Assembly (NCBI GenBank): GCA_046299415.1
Contig: JBKBII010000013.1
Location: 1-47,199 of the forward strand
Length of the DNA stretch: 47,199 nucleotides
Origin: JBKBII01 sp046299415
Lineage (GTDB): Bacteria; Pseudomonadota; Gammaproteobacteria; Ectothiorhodospirales; Ectothiorhodospiraceae
Direction of reading: 5' to 3'
A program made the position numbers and the translations under genes. Position 1 is the first letter of the stretch. Each line of letters begins with the position of its first letter. The notes below the pieces were generated by a model that was not told where the DNA came from, did not search any database, and saw only the letters and a list, made by a program, of their open reading frames with translations. This document shows positions 33,593 through 42,096 of the stretch, piece after piece.

Positions 33593-36500
33593 CGCGCGGG
33601 GTTGTCCGGGCGTCGATGTACGCGGTGTCGACTTTCTTTGCACCGATGCGATTTTGGTGGCGTGGCATCTGGCGTCATCCCGCGCAATCCGCGTTGTCGG
33701 CGGGCGCGATCGCGGTGGCCTTGGCGACGATCGTTGCGATCGATGTTGTGACGCGTGTGGCGTGGCAAGAGTTCGAACGGAGCCTCGCGGCGACGACTGG
33801 GGCAGCGACGCATCGAATCGTGGCGGTTGAAGGTGCTGATTTGCCCGAATCGTTGTACGTGGCGTTGCGCCTCGCAGGGATGCGCAGTGCTGCGCCAGTG
33901 GCGGAGGCGTTTATCAGGATCGAAGCCGAGTCTTTGGGTTCTGCGCCGAGTCCTGCGCACACTCGGTTGGCCGAAACGGTCGCTCGATCGGTTGCTGAGT
34001 CGACCGACGAATTCGACGTCGATTCGATGCGCGAGACGTTGACTACGCCTGCAACAGGCGAACTCGAGATCGGAAGCGCGCCAGTACGGCGGATACTCGG
34101 GATTGATCCCTTCGCGGAGGCTGGTTTGCGCTTGCCCGCGGCCGCGATTGGTGCTGAGGCGGTGCAGCGGCTCTTCCTGCGACCGGGGTACGTGCTGGTG
34201 CCGGCGGCCGATGCGTTGGCGCCGGAGGGTGATGAAGAGACGCGTCGTTGGGTCGTTGCAGCGACGGGATCGTCTCCGTCTCGTCGAGGTTCCGAAAGTC
34301 CTCGGGAGGGGTCGCAATCCGCGGGCAGCGAGCGGGAGAATTCGCGTTTTGAAGCACCGACGGAGGCCACGCTCGAGCGTCCTGAGCGAGTGGCGCCAGA
34401 TGTCACTGGGGTCGCAGCACCGGAAGCTGCGCCGGAAGCGATGACGGAGCCGAACACGCGCTGGATGTTGACGGTGCAGCGATTGCCGACGGCCAGCGGC
34501 TCTCGGGGTGCAGAGTCGCCCGAGGTCGAACGTGCGTTGGCTGGGCTGTGGTGGAGCGATGTCGCAACGGTGCAGTCGATACTCGGTAAGCCGGGCGTGT
34601 TGTCACGCATTGATGTCGCGTTGCTTCACAACGATGCCCCCAACCCCGGCGATTGGACGACACAACGCCTTACGAGGTGGCTCGCCGAGCAGGCGGAGGC
34701 GACGGATCACGCCGGCTTCCGTCTCGAAGCCGTTGGTGCCGAGACCTTGCCCGCGCAGGCACTCGCGCGGGCGTTTCGCACCAATCTGTTGGCCATGGGG
34801 CTGCTTGCCATATTGATTGCGGGCTTTTTGGTGATTCATCAACAGGGCTTTGCGGTGTTGCGCCGACGGCGCGAGATCGCAGACCTGCGGCTCGTTGGTG
34901 TAACGCCAAGATCGGTGCGCTGGTTGGTGCGGATCGAGGCGTTGGGCATTGGGATCGTCGGTATCGTTTTCGGTGCAGCGTTGGCCTTGGGTTTGGTGCT
35001 GACGCTGGTCGGACCTCTCGAGACGACGTTGGCGACGCAGTTTGGCGTGACGACCGGTAGCGGTGGCCCGGAGGGTTTGCGTCGCGGCGCGTTGGCGGCG
35101 GTGTTCGCCGCGTGGTTGTGGGCTGCACCTCTGTTATTGCTGGCGTTGGTTTTGCTGGCGGAGCCGGCAGCTCGTGAAGCCGCAGCCGTGCGTGGTGTTC
35201 GTGCCGGAACCCTGTACGCGCAGGAATCACAATCAGCGACGCGGCGCGTGTTGTGGCCGACGCTGATCGGTGCGCTGGCCTTGAGCGTGGGTGCGTTGTT
35301 GCTGGTGACTCTGGCCTCGGCGACCTCGATCAACGTTGCGGATGCGAATAAGTCGGCTGCGTGGGTCGTACTCGATACGGACACGGATACGAACGGCAGC
35401 ACATTCACCCACGGCGCCATTTTCGCTGTGGCGACCATGATGATTGAGACGGTGTTCGACGTCGACCTCAGGGCTTTGGGCGGCGCCAGTCTGTTGCTCG
35501 GTTTTGTTGGGTTGTTTGCGCTGGCGATCGGTGGCTTGCTGGTTGGTACGCAGTTGTTGTGGGCTCTGGCGGCGTTGATGGTGCGGCGCGGTGGTGGGGT
35601 TATCGATCGTGTGGCCGTCGGACCGTGGGCTGCGGTGCGCTGGCTATTTCGTTTGGCACTCGAGGATTGGCGGCGTGCGCCCCGTCGGGGTCAGCCCGCC
35701 GTGATGGGATTGAGTCTGGCGTTGGCTGGGGCGCTCGGCGTCAGCGTGCTGGTGTCGAGCTTTCGGATCGCGGTCGAGCAATGGCTTGATGATGCATTGT
35801 CGTCGGATGTCTACGTAGTGGCGACGAGCGATGAGCGCTCCGGGTGGTCGGGGCGCGAGGCCGCGCGAGTGCTGCAGCGCCTTGAGGCGGTGGATGGCGT
35901 CGTGTCGATCAGTCGTTCATCGACTCAGCGTGCGCAGATGTATCGCGGGGCGGACGTTGGAATGATGATTGAAACGATGGCCGCGATCGCTGCGGAAACG
36001 AAGGTCGAGGCCCAACAAGGGGCCCGGGTGGCGTCACAGGTTCGACCGGAACTCGGCGGTGATGGGGTTGGACGCGAGCACGAGGCGCTTGGCGAGGCGC
36101 AAATCCTGGTCGTACAGACGCATGACGACGCTTTCTCGCGAGTCGATCATGTCATGGCGCCGATTGAGCGTGATCCGCAGCGACTGGCTGCGTTGTGGCA
36201 GCGTGGAATGAGCGTCTGGGATAACGACCGCGAGCAGGTTTTGATGCCCGGCGTCGTGTTGACCGAGACGTTGGCGATGCGCACGGGTTTGAGACCCGGG
36301 GATGAGATTGCCTTGCGTGGGCCGGGAGTTGTTTGGCCTCAGCCCGCGATCGTGCTGTCGGTGATTCGAGATTACGCCAGTCCCGAGGGGCGTGTTTGGC
36401 TGGCGGTGGACTGGGCCGAGACGTTTGGGCTCGACGCCGGTCGTGCCGATGCTTTCGGCTTGCGTTTGGCAGCCGATGAGACCGAGCGCGGCCGGGCTGA

Positions 36501-37032
36501 GGATTGGGAGAGCTTGGGCGCGGCACTGGCGTCGTTGCCGCTCTCTCCACAAGTTATCGATCCTTCGACGGTTCGCGAAGCGTCTCTGGAACAGTTCGAG
36601 CGTACGTTTGCGGTGACGCATTCGTTGCGGGCGATCGCGGTTTTTGTTGCGGTTTTAGCGCTGATCTCTGCGCTTGCAGCGATCGAGCTGGAGCAACGTC
36701 CGAATCGGGCGCTGTTGCGTGTTTTGGGATTGACGCCTGCGGGTGTCGCGGGATTCACGCTCGCACGCGGTGCCTGGCTTGGGCTGGGCGCCGGCGTGTT
36801 GGCGGTTCCGCTGGGTTTCGCGCTCGGGGCTGCTTTAATCGTGGTGGTCAATCGTCTGTCATTTGGCTGGAGCATGGCTATAGAGTGGCCGTGGGTTGCT
36901 GCGTCGACCACGTTGCTTTGGGCGCTGGCGGCGGCGCTGGGCGCAGCGGCTGTGCTTGCGCTTGGGCGCCTTCGCGATGCGCGACGAGATCGCGAGGGGT
37001 TGCTGTTTGCACTCAAGGAGGGCCAAGGATGA
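33589..37032 (+). CDS. Large FtsX/MacB-type ABC permease
   Basis: This 1147-residue inner-membrane permease is of the YbbP/LolCE class, with two FtsX domains in one chain. A first membrane helix (about 30-50) leads to a large periplasmic domain of about 350 residues, then three helices (about 405-530) with the conserved RRRREIADLRLVGVTPRSVRWLV turn (in part). A middle section has further helices around 560-660. A second periplasmic domain (about 735-1010) follows, and three final helices include RVLGLTPAGVAGFTLARGAWLGLG (in part). About ten helices are expected. E. coli YbbP has 804 residues, so both periplasmic parts are enlarged, with an acidic low-complexity stretch near 225-290. ATGA overlap couples it to the ATPase and to the next lipoprotein. 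Confidence 0.88.
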   Translation: MTRGVVRASMYAVSTFFAPMRFWWRGIWRHPAQSALSAGAIAVALATIVAIDVVTRVAWQEFERSLAATTGAATHRIVAVEGADLPESLYVALRLAGMRSAAPVAEAFIRIEAESLGSAPSPAHTRLAETVARSVAESTDEFDVDSMRETLTTPATGELEIGSAPVRRILGIDPFAEAGLRLPAAAIGAEAVQRLFLRPGYVLVPAADALAPEGDEETRRWVVAATGSSPSRRGSESPREGSQSAGSERENSRFEAPTEATLERPERVAPDVTGVAAPEAAPEAMTEPNTRWMLTVQRLPTASGSRGAESPEVERALAGLWWSDVATVQSILGKPGVLSRIDVALLHNDAPNPGDWTTQRLTRWLAEQAEATDHAGFRLEAVGAETLPAQALARAFRTNLLAMGLLAILIAGFLVIHQQGFAVLRRRREIADLRLVGVTPRSVRWLVRIEALGIGIVGIVFGAALALGLVLTLVGPLETTLATQFGVTTGSGGPEGLRRGALAAVFAAWLWAAPLLLLALVLLAEPAAREAAAVRGVRAGTLYAQESQSATRRVLWPTLIGALALSVGALLLVTLASATSINVADANKSAAWVVLDTDTDTNGSTFTHGAIFAVATMMIETVFDVDLRALGGASLLLGFVGLFALAIGGLLVGTQLLWALAALMVRRGGGVIDRVAVGPWAAVRWLFRLALEDWRRAPRRGQPAVMGLSLALAGALGVSVLVSSFRIAVEQWLDDALSSDVYVVATSDERSGWSGREAARVLQRLEAVDGVVSISRSSTQRAQMYRGADVGMMIETMAAIAAETKVEAQQGARVASQVRPELGGDGVGREHEALGEAQILVVQTHDDAFSRVDHVMAPIERDPQRLAALWQRGMSVWDNDREQVLMPGVVLTETLAMRTGLRPGDEIALRGPGVVWPQPAIVLSVIRDYASPEGRVWLAVDWAETFGLDAGRADAFGLRLAADETERGRAEDWESLGAALASLPLSPQVIDPSTVREASLEQFERTFAVTHSLRAIAVFVAVLALISALAAIELEQRPNRALLRVLGLTPAGVAGFTLARGAWLGLGAGVLAVPLGFALGAALIVVVNRLSFGWSMAIEWPWVAASTTLLWALAAALGAAAVLALGRLRDARRDREGLLFALKEGQG

Positions 37033-38579
37033 AATCTGCGGGACCACCGAGTCGTCGAGTTGGAGTGTTTGTCGCCTTGCGTGGCATTTTGGGTATGGTC
37101 GTAGTTGGCGTGATGACATTCATCGTTGGCGGCTGTGGCTCAGCGTCTGATGATGAGGCTCGGCGGATGATCGATGGCGATGTCCGTTCGGCCGTGACGG
37201 AGGTGATGGGTCAGGCGGTCGCGCCGGGATTCGATCGGGTGACGGGACCTCGCGTATTTCGGTTTCCAGAGGCTCACGGACCGCATCGTGGATTTCGCAA
37301 TGAGTGGTGGTATTTCACCGGTCATCTCGATGAGCCTGTCGAAGGCGCGGTGATCAGTCCCGAACGACATGAACGGTTGGCGGCCGGGCGTGATGGTGAT
37401 CCGCTCAATCGTGCGATCGGTGCTTTTCATCTGACACTGTTTAGAGCCGAGCTCGAGCCGCTCGTCGATTTTCATCGGCGTTGGGACGTCGAGGGGCAGG
37501 GTTTTTTGCGGCGCTGGGCGACACCCGAGGTTTGGATGGGTCATGCCGCGTGGATCGACTTTTCATCGGGTACGCATCGTGCCGAGGAGCGATATGTGCG
37601 CGGTGCGGTGGGCTTGGCGGGGGCTGAGCGTGACGGTCGTCGCGTGTGGATCGAGGATTGGTCGATCGAATCGCTTGACGCGCCGCCCGTCGTGCTGCGC
37701 TTCGGCATCGAAGGTGACGCAGGCGATTCGGCACCGGTTGCGTTGACGCTGCGTCTTACGCCGGAGCGGTTGCCTGTGTTACAGGGTGAGGCGGGCTATA
37801 GCCGTAAGGGTGAAGATCCAAGCAATGCGTCGTTGTACTACTCGGTTCCGCGCTTTGGGATCGAGGGAGAAATCGATCGTGGTCGTGGCGTTGAACGGGT
37901 CGGCGGAACAGCATGGCTCGATCGTGAGTGGAGCAGCTCGGCGCTCGATGAGGGCCAGGTCGGCTGGGATTGGTTCTCGCTGCAATTATCCAATGGCGCC
38001 GATTTGATGCTGTATCAGATGCGCCGCTCCGATGGTCGCTCTGATCCACGGTCCAAAGGGCGGTGGATCGCGCCGGGAGCGGCTGAGTCGCGGGAGGTAA
38101 TCCGGGATGCGGTGCCGGGGGCAGTGGTCGGTGCAATGTCGGAGGTCACGCCGGATAACGCGATGGCGTCATCGGACGTGGCGGCGGTGCTGGCGGCGTG
38201 GACGACTCCCGAGGGCGACCGTCATCCGGAGTTGGGGCGCTTGTTACGGGCGGATGATTTCGTTTTGACACCGTTGCGTGTGGCACGACAGTCGTCGGGG
38301 CGATCGTATCCGGTCGAGTGGCTGATTGATCTGGCGACCGAGGTGGTCGACTCCGAACGTGAGCGTGGCGGAGAGTCGGTGTGGCCTGGGCTTTTGCCCT
38401 GGCGTGTCGTCGCGCGGTTCGACGAGCAGGAAATGACGACCAATATTCCGTACTTCGAGGGCTCAGTGATGGTGTTTGATGCGCATCGTTCGCCGATCGG
38501 ACGCGGGTTTCTCGAAATGACCGGTTACGACGCGGTGTCGTCGACGCGACTCGAGAGTCGGGCGTTCGGCCAAGACTGA
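37029..38579 (+). CDS. CrtC/AttH-family lipoprotein with lipocalin-like domains
   Basis: This 516-residue lipoprotein has a signal peptide and lipobox FIVGGC (Cys36). The mature part is of the carotenoid-1,2-hydratase/AttH family: two lipocalin-like beta barrels with the hallmark FRNEWWYFTGHLDEP near residue 95, then VGGTAWLDREWSSS and GWDWFSLQLSNGADLMLYQMR near 300. Family members in attEFGH-type operons accompany an FtsX permease and ATPase exactly as here, and are thought to bind a hydrophobic ligand. Overlap ATGA with the permease and the GGAGGG site upstream fix the start. Carotenoid hydration is unlikely in this context because no carotenoid genes are near. A loop of about 60 residues (around 335-395) looks like an insertion. 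Confidence 0.87.
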   Translation: MKSAGPPSRRVGVFVALRGILGMVVVGVMTFIVGGCGSASDDEARRMIDGDVRSAVTEVMGQAVAPGFDRVTGPRVFRFPEAHGPHRGFRNEWWYFTGHLDEPVEGAVISPERHERLAAGRDGDPLNRAIGAFHLTLFRAELEPLVDFHRRWDVEGQGFLRRWATPEVWMGHAAWIDFSSGTHRAEERYVRGAVGLAGAERDGRRVWIEDWSIESLDAPPVVLRFGIEGDAGDSAPVALTLRLTPERLPVLQGEAGYSRKGEDPSNASLYYSVPRFGIEGEIDRGRGVERVGGTAWLDREWSSSALDEGQVGWDWFSLQLSNGADLMLYQMRRSDGRSDPRSKGRWIAPGAAESREVIRDAVPGAVVGAMSEVTPDNAMASSDVAAVLAAWTTPEGDRHPELGRLLRADDFVLTPLRVARQSSGRSYPVEWLIDLATEVVDSERERGGESVWPGLLPWRVVARFDEQEMTTNIPYFEGSVMVFDAHRSPIGRGFLEMTGYDAVSSTRLESRAFGQD

Positions 38580-39021
38580 TTGGTGCGGCTGCAACCAAGT
38601 CAGGAAAAACGATCGGAGTGGGAGCGATTGCTGAGGCCATTGCGGGCGTCCGCGTTGGCGCGGTTGCCCGCTCGATTGTCGACGTGGTGCCCTTGATCGA
38701 GGCTGGTGAGTCCCGCGATCGACGGTGAGGCCTGATCACGCGTTATCGGTGAGGACGGATCTTTCGGGCCGTGAGCGCGATCTCCTTCTTGGGGCCGCGT
38801 GAACGCACCGGATGCGGCATTGTTCGTATTGGTGTCTAAGCGCTTGAGTTCGCCGACATAACGGGTTATCGATCATCAATCGTGAAAGACGCCGAATGAA
38901 TCGCCGCGTGAGCGTAGTGTCGCGTTGCGTGCTTTCTCCAAACGGTGGGTGCGGTCGCTGCACTCTGGGTGCCTTGCGTTTATCGCGTTCGTGGCCGTCT
39001 TGAGCGTTTCTTTGGATTCGG
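38580..39021. other. Convergent intergenic region, no gene seen
   Basis: About 440 bases separate the AttH-family gene (plus) from mnmC (minus). Only short shadow frames occur. I found no strong hairpin with a T-run on either strand. Confidence 0.4.
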
Positions 39022-41751
39022 TCAAGGGTCGGATGATGTCCTGCCCTTCACAGAACTCCGAGGGTTGATCTGGTTGTTGGAGTCGATCCCGTCACGGATT
39101 TTGAATCCGGGTTTTGTGTGGCGCTTGGGGTCGAACAACTGCCGTTGAGAATTGGTCCAAGCGGGGATACCCCCGGTGAAATGATCGGCGATGACGTCAG
39201 CGGCAAAGGGAGCGAGTGTTGCGCCGTGGGAGCCGAAACCAACGGCGAGCCACACTCCGGGCTTGATCTCGCCGATCCACGGCAGGCGATCGGGAGTCAC
39301 GCATCGACGTCCTGCCCAAGCTGATCGCGGCTGTGGATTTTGGAGGTCACGTTGCGTTGTGGTTTCCCCGTTGTCGCATTGATTGGTCGTGGTCTGCGCC
39401 AAGTTGGCGCCAGGCGGGTGGTCGGATTCAATGAATTCGAGGCCGTTGACGCGTTCGGTAATGACGGCTTTGAGTCGCGCCTGATTCTGACGCGTGTCTT
39501 CGGCGCGAATCGCGCAAGGTCGAGTGGAAGCACGTTCGGATTCACCATCGTCGTGACGGTAGGACGCGCCGACCCACGCTCCTAGTATCCGTATCGGGAC
39601 GTTGTCAGGGACCTCGCTAGGCGCTGCATCTGAAGTCTCGCCCGGAGTTTCATTGGGGACAGCGCCCGATTCGCCAGCGTTCGACTCGACCCTCGTCGCT
39701 TCCGCGACCGGGACAATGAAGCCGTCGCCAACCAAGCAACGCCGAATACTTCGCGATGTCTCATGACGGTAGTCGGTGCTGGACGATATGTCTTCGCCAG
39801 TCGCAGCAGCTGCGCGCGCGTCCTCAGCAACTTCGAAATCACGGTACGCGAAGCGATCGATCTGACCTTCGGCGATGCGCAAACGAGAGACATCGATGCG
39901 ATCGTTCAATCGACGTTGCCCAGGTGTTGGGACGAAAACTTTTTTTCGGCGAAAGTCTTGGGCCTGATCCTGAGCTTGGGTCCGATCAGACGGTGGTGTT
40001 GGGGCAGCGGTATTGGGCAGACCATCCAGTAGATTCTGGAGGCCGGAGCGATCGGCACCCGTTGCCAGCACGACGGCATCGACCGTGAGCTCGTGGCCAT
40101 TTTCGAGTACGACGCGCCAAGAAGTCTCGGGCTCATTTTGGGACGCTGTGATGTTGAACTGATCGACGAGTGGCGGCGCAATACTGGACCTCGCCGCGCC
40201 CGTCGACCGAATCTGCTGCTCGATTTGGGTTGCGCGTGAGACAACCGTGCTAAACGTCGCGCGCGTTGATGCGCAACTTGCCGGTGACGCGGTGTCACCT
40301 GCGTTGCTCTGAGACCCATCATCAGACGAGACGAGGGCTGAGCACAGGGCGCGGAGATCGAGTGCCAAGCCCTGTGGGTAGTGCAGCAGTGTGTGGCGCG
40401 ATCGTCTGGACTCGTTCGTGGTGTCGCTGCGGTCAGTGGTGACCCAGCGGCATGCCTGCAAGCGTTGTGCGTAGGCGCGATCACGCGCGTCGGCAGGCGC
40501 CAAAATACGCGAGACGCGTCGCAACATCGCCGGCTTGCGGACGTCATGGTCGACACCGCGTAGAGGTGTGGCGTGAATGGCCCGAACCTGCTGTGCAAGA
40601 GAAAGTGTGGCGAGGCGCGCGTGAAGGGCGGCCAGGCCCTGGAAGCTCGCCGCTTCGAGTTCGTTGGCGTGATGTCTGAGGCCGGGGTGGGCAATCGCCG
40701 CTGGACTGTCCGATGCACGAGGCCGATCGTCGTCGATCAATATGACGTCGACGCCACGTTCGGCCATGGCGACGGCTGTCAGCCGGCCCGCCAGCCCGCC
40801 GCCAATGATCGCGACCGAGGATGCCGTGAGCGCATTGGTGGTCGTGGCCGTGTCAGGCGGTTTCGACAGGTCGGTTGACGATGCGCGCTGAGCGGTCAGG
40901 TGCTCGCGCTTGTGGCCGAAGCCAGGTCGGCGTGAGCATCGCCAGCCATGCGCGATCAGGGCGCGGCGCACCGCGCCGGCCGCGGTGTACGTGGCAAGCG
41001 TTGCATCGTTGGCGCTGTGGCGGCTGATCTCGTTGAGCAGATCTTCGGACGTGAAAGCATCGGCGTTGATTCGGGGCGTGAATCCATCAAGGACCCAGGC
41101 GTCGATGGCCAACGAGCGAGAGTGGGTTGAGAGTGATTTAGCGGCATTGCCCCAGGCCAGGGTCAGGAAGACGCCGTCTTCGGGCCAGCTGATCCGCCAG
41201 AAGCCAGTCAGGGCTGGCGGCCAGGCGCTGATGAGGCGCTCCGCCTCATCAGCGATGACCATCTCGGAGAAACGGCGGCGTAGATCGTCGGGCGAAGGTG
41301 GCGTTTGCTCGCACCCGAGGTAGTGCAACGTTTGGCCGGGGCGTCGATGGCGAAGCCAGGCGCGTCGTATCGCAGTGAAGTTGATGCCAAAACCAAAGCC
41401 GATTTCGCCGATTCGCAGGCTTGATGAGTGCTTCGTATCCCAACAGTGTGAGCGCTGTGCGTCGGATGAATCGTCGCCGGCTCGCGTGGATGCGAACGGC
41501 GGGGGTGGACGCGTCAGGGATTCGGGTGGACGTGTGGATTGCTCGCTCGTGTGATCCAAAGTCGCATCGCCGCTGAATCGTGACGATGCGAGATTGGCGA
41601 AACGATGATCAAGGTGATTGCCTTCAACGAATACATACTGGGCCTCGGCCATCGCGTCGGGCGCCGCGTAACGGTCGCCGTAGTCAAGAGACCACGGACC
41701 GTCGTCGCGCCACTCGATGGTCGCGGTTTTGAGCGGTTCAAGGAGTTTCAT
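39022..41751 (-). CDS. Bifunctional tRNA mnm5s2U34 biosynthesis enzyme MnmC, enlarged
   Basis: This cytoplasmic enzyme finishes the mnm5(s2)U wobble modification: an FAD-dependent domain removes the carboxymethyl group and a SAM-dependent domain methylates the product. The N-terminal MnmD half keeps GFGFGINF (118-125, SAM site) and LDGFTPRINADAFT. The C-terminal MnmC half has IIGGGLAGRLTAVAMAERG (FAD) and the late GFGSHGATLAPFAADVIA. At 909 residues it is about 240 longer than E. coli MnmC (668). Hydrophilic Ser/Thr/Arg-rich insertions lie at about 55-110, around 510-540 and in several C-terminal loops. I start at MKLLEPLKTATIEW, which aligns with the E. coli start; the frame is open 46 codons further upstream but those residues are not family-like. 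Confidence 0.93.
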   Translation of the reverse strand: MKLLEPLKTATIEWRDDGPWSLDYGDRYAAPDAMAEAQYVFVEGNHLDHRFANLASSRFSGDATLDHTSEQSTRPPESLTRPPPPFASTRAGDDSSDAQRSHCWDTKHSSSLRIGEIGFGFGINFTAIRRAWLRHRRPGQTLHYLGCEQTPPSPDDLRRRFSEMVIADEAERLISAWPPALTGFWRISWPEDGVFLTLAWGNAAKSLSTHSRSLAIDAWVLDGFTPRINADAFTSEDLLNEISRHSANDATLATYTAAGAVRRALIAHGWRCSRRPGFGHKREHLTAQRASSTDLSKPPDTATTTNALTASSVAIIGGGLAGRLTAVAMAERGVDVILIDDDRPRASDSPAAIAHPGLRHHANELEAASFQGLAALHARLATLSLAQQVRAIHATPLRGVDHDVRKPAMLRRVSRILAPADARDRAYAQRLQACRWVTTDRSDTTNESRRSRHTLLHYPQGLALDLRALCSALVSSDDGSQSNAGDTASPASCASTRATFSTVVSRATQIEQQIRSTGAARSSIAPPLVDQFNITASQNEPETSWRVVLENGHELTVDAVVLATGADRSGLQNLLDGLPNTAAPTPPSDRTQAQDQAQDFRRKKVFVPTPGQRRLNDRIDVSRLRIAEGQIDRFAYRDFEVAEDARAAAATGEDISSSTDYRHETSRSIRRCLVGDGFIVPVAEATRVESNAGESGAVPNETPGETSDAAPSEVPDNVPIRILGAWVGASYRHDDGESERASTRPCAIRAEDTRQNQARLKAVITERVNGLEFIESDHPPGANLAQTTTNQCDNGETTTQRDLQNPQPRSAWAGRRCVTPDRLPWIGEIKPGVWLAVGFGSHGATLAPFAADVIADHFTGGIPAWTNSQRQLFDPKRHTKPGFKIRDGIDSNNQINPRSSVKGRTSSDP

Positions 41752-42096
41752 GGTCAATCGGCACGAGACGTGGGCGAGTGCGTCGCTCACGTAGTCCTCT
41801 GCGGTGTTTCGTGGACGAAGATGATGACGGGAGCGTTTGAGGGGATCCTTATCCGTCAGAGGACCAGCGAAGAGCGGTTTGGACGGCATCCGAGAAGATG
41901 GGAGCCCGCCGCGTTCTGCAAGGTTTTCGCTATGGTGCGCGGTTGGCCGTCGGTCGCGAGAACGGACGAGTCTCTTGCCTGAGGGCCGAGCTGAAACGCC
42001 AAAGCTGGCAGTCCGTGCTGAGATCCGCGGCAGGAGGCGTCCATGCGGAGAAACGTCCGCGTAGAGGCTGGGTCGGTATCGGTGCCCGTTCGCTGG
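41752..42096. other. Gap between mnmC and the M23 peptidase gene
   Basis: About 345 bases between two minus-strand genes. No gene, terminator or clear promoter is identified. Plus-strand frames crossing it are shadows. Confidence 0.4.

Noticed and set aside
33322..34610. Two long minus-strand frames (331 and 311 codons) opposite the ATPase and permease genes
   Set aside because: Both are antisense to conserved ABC motifs and show no recognisable domain.
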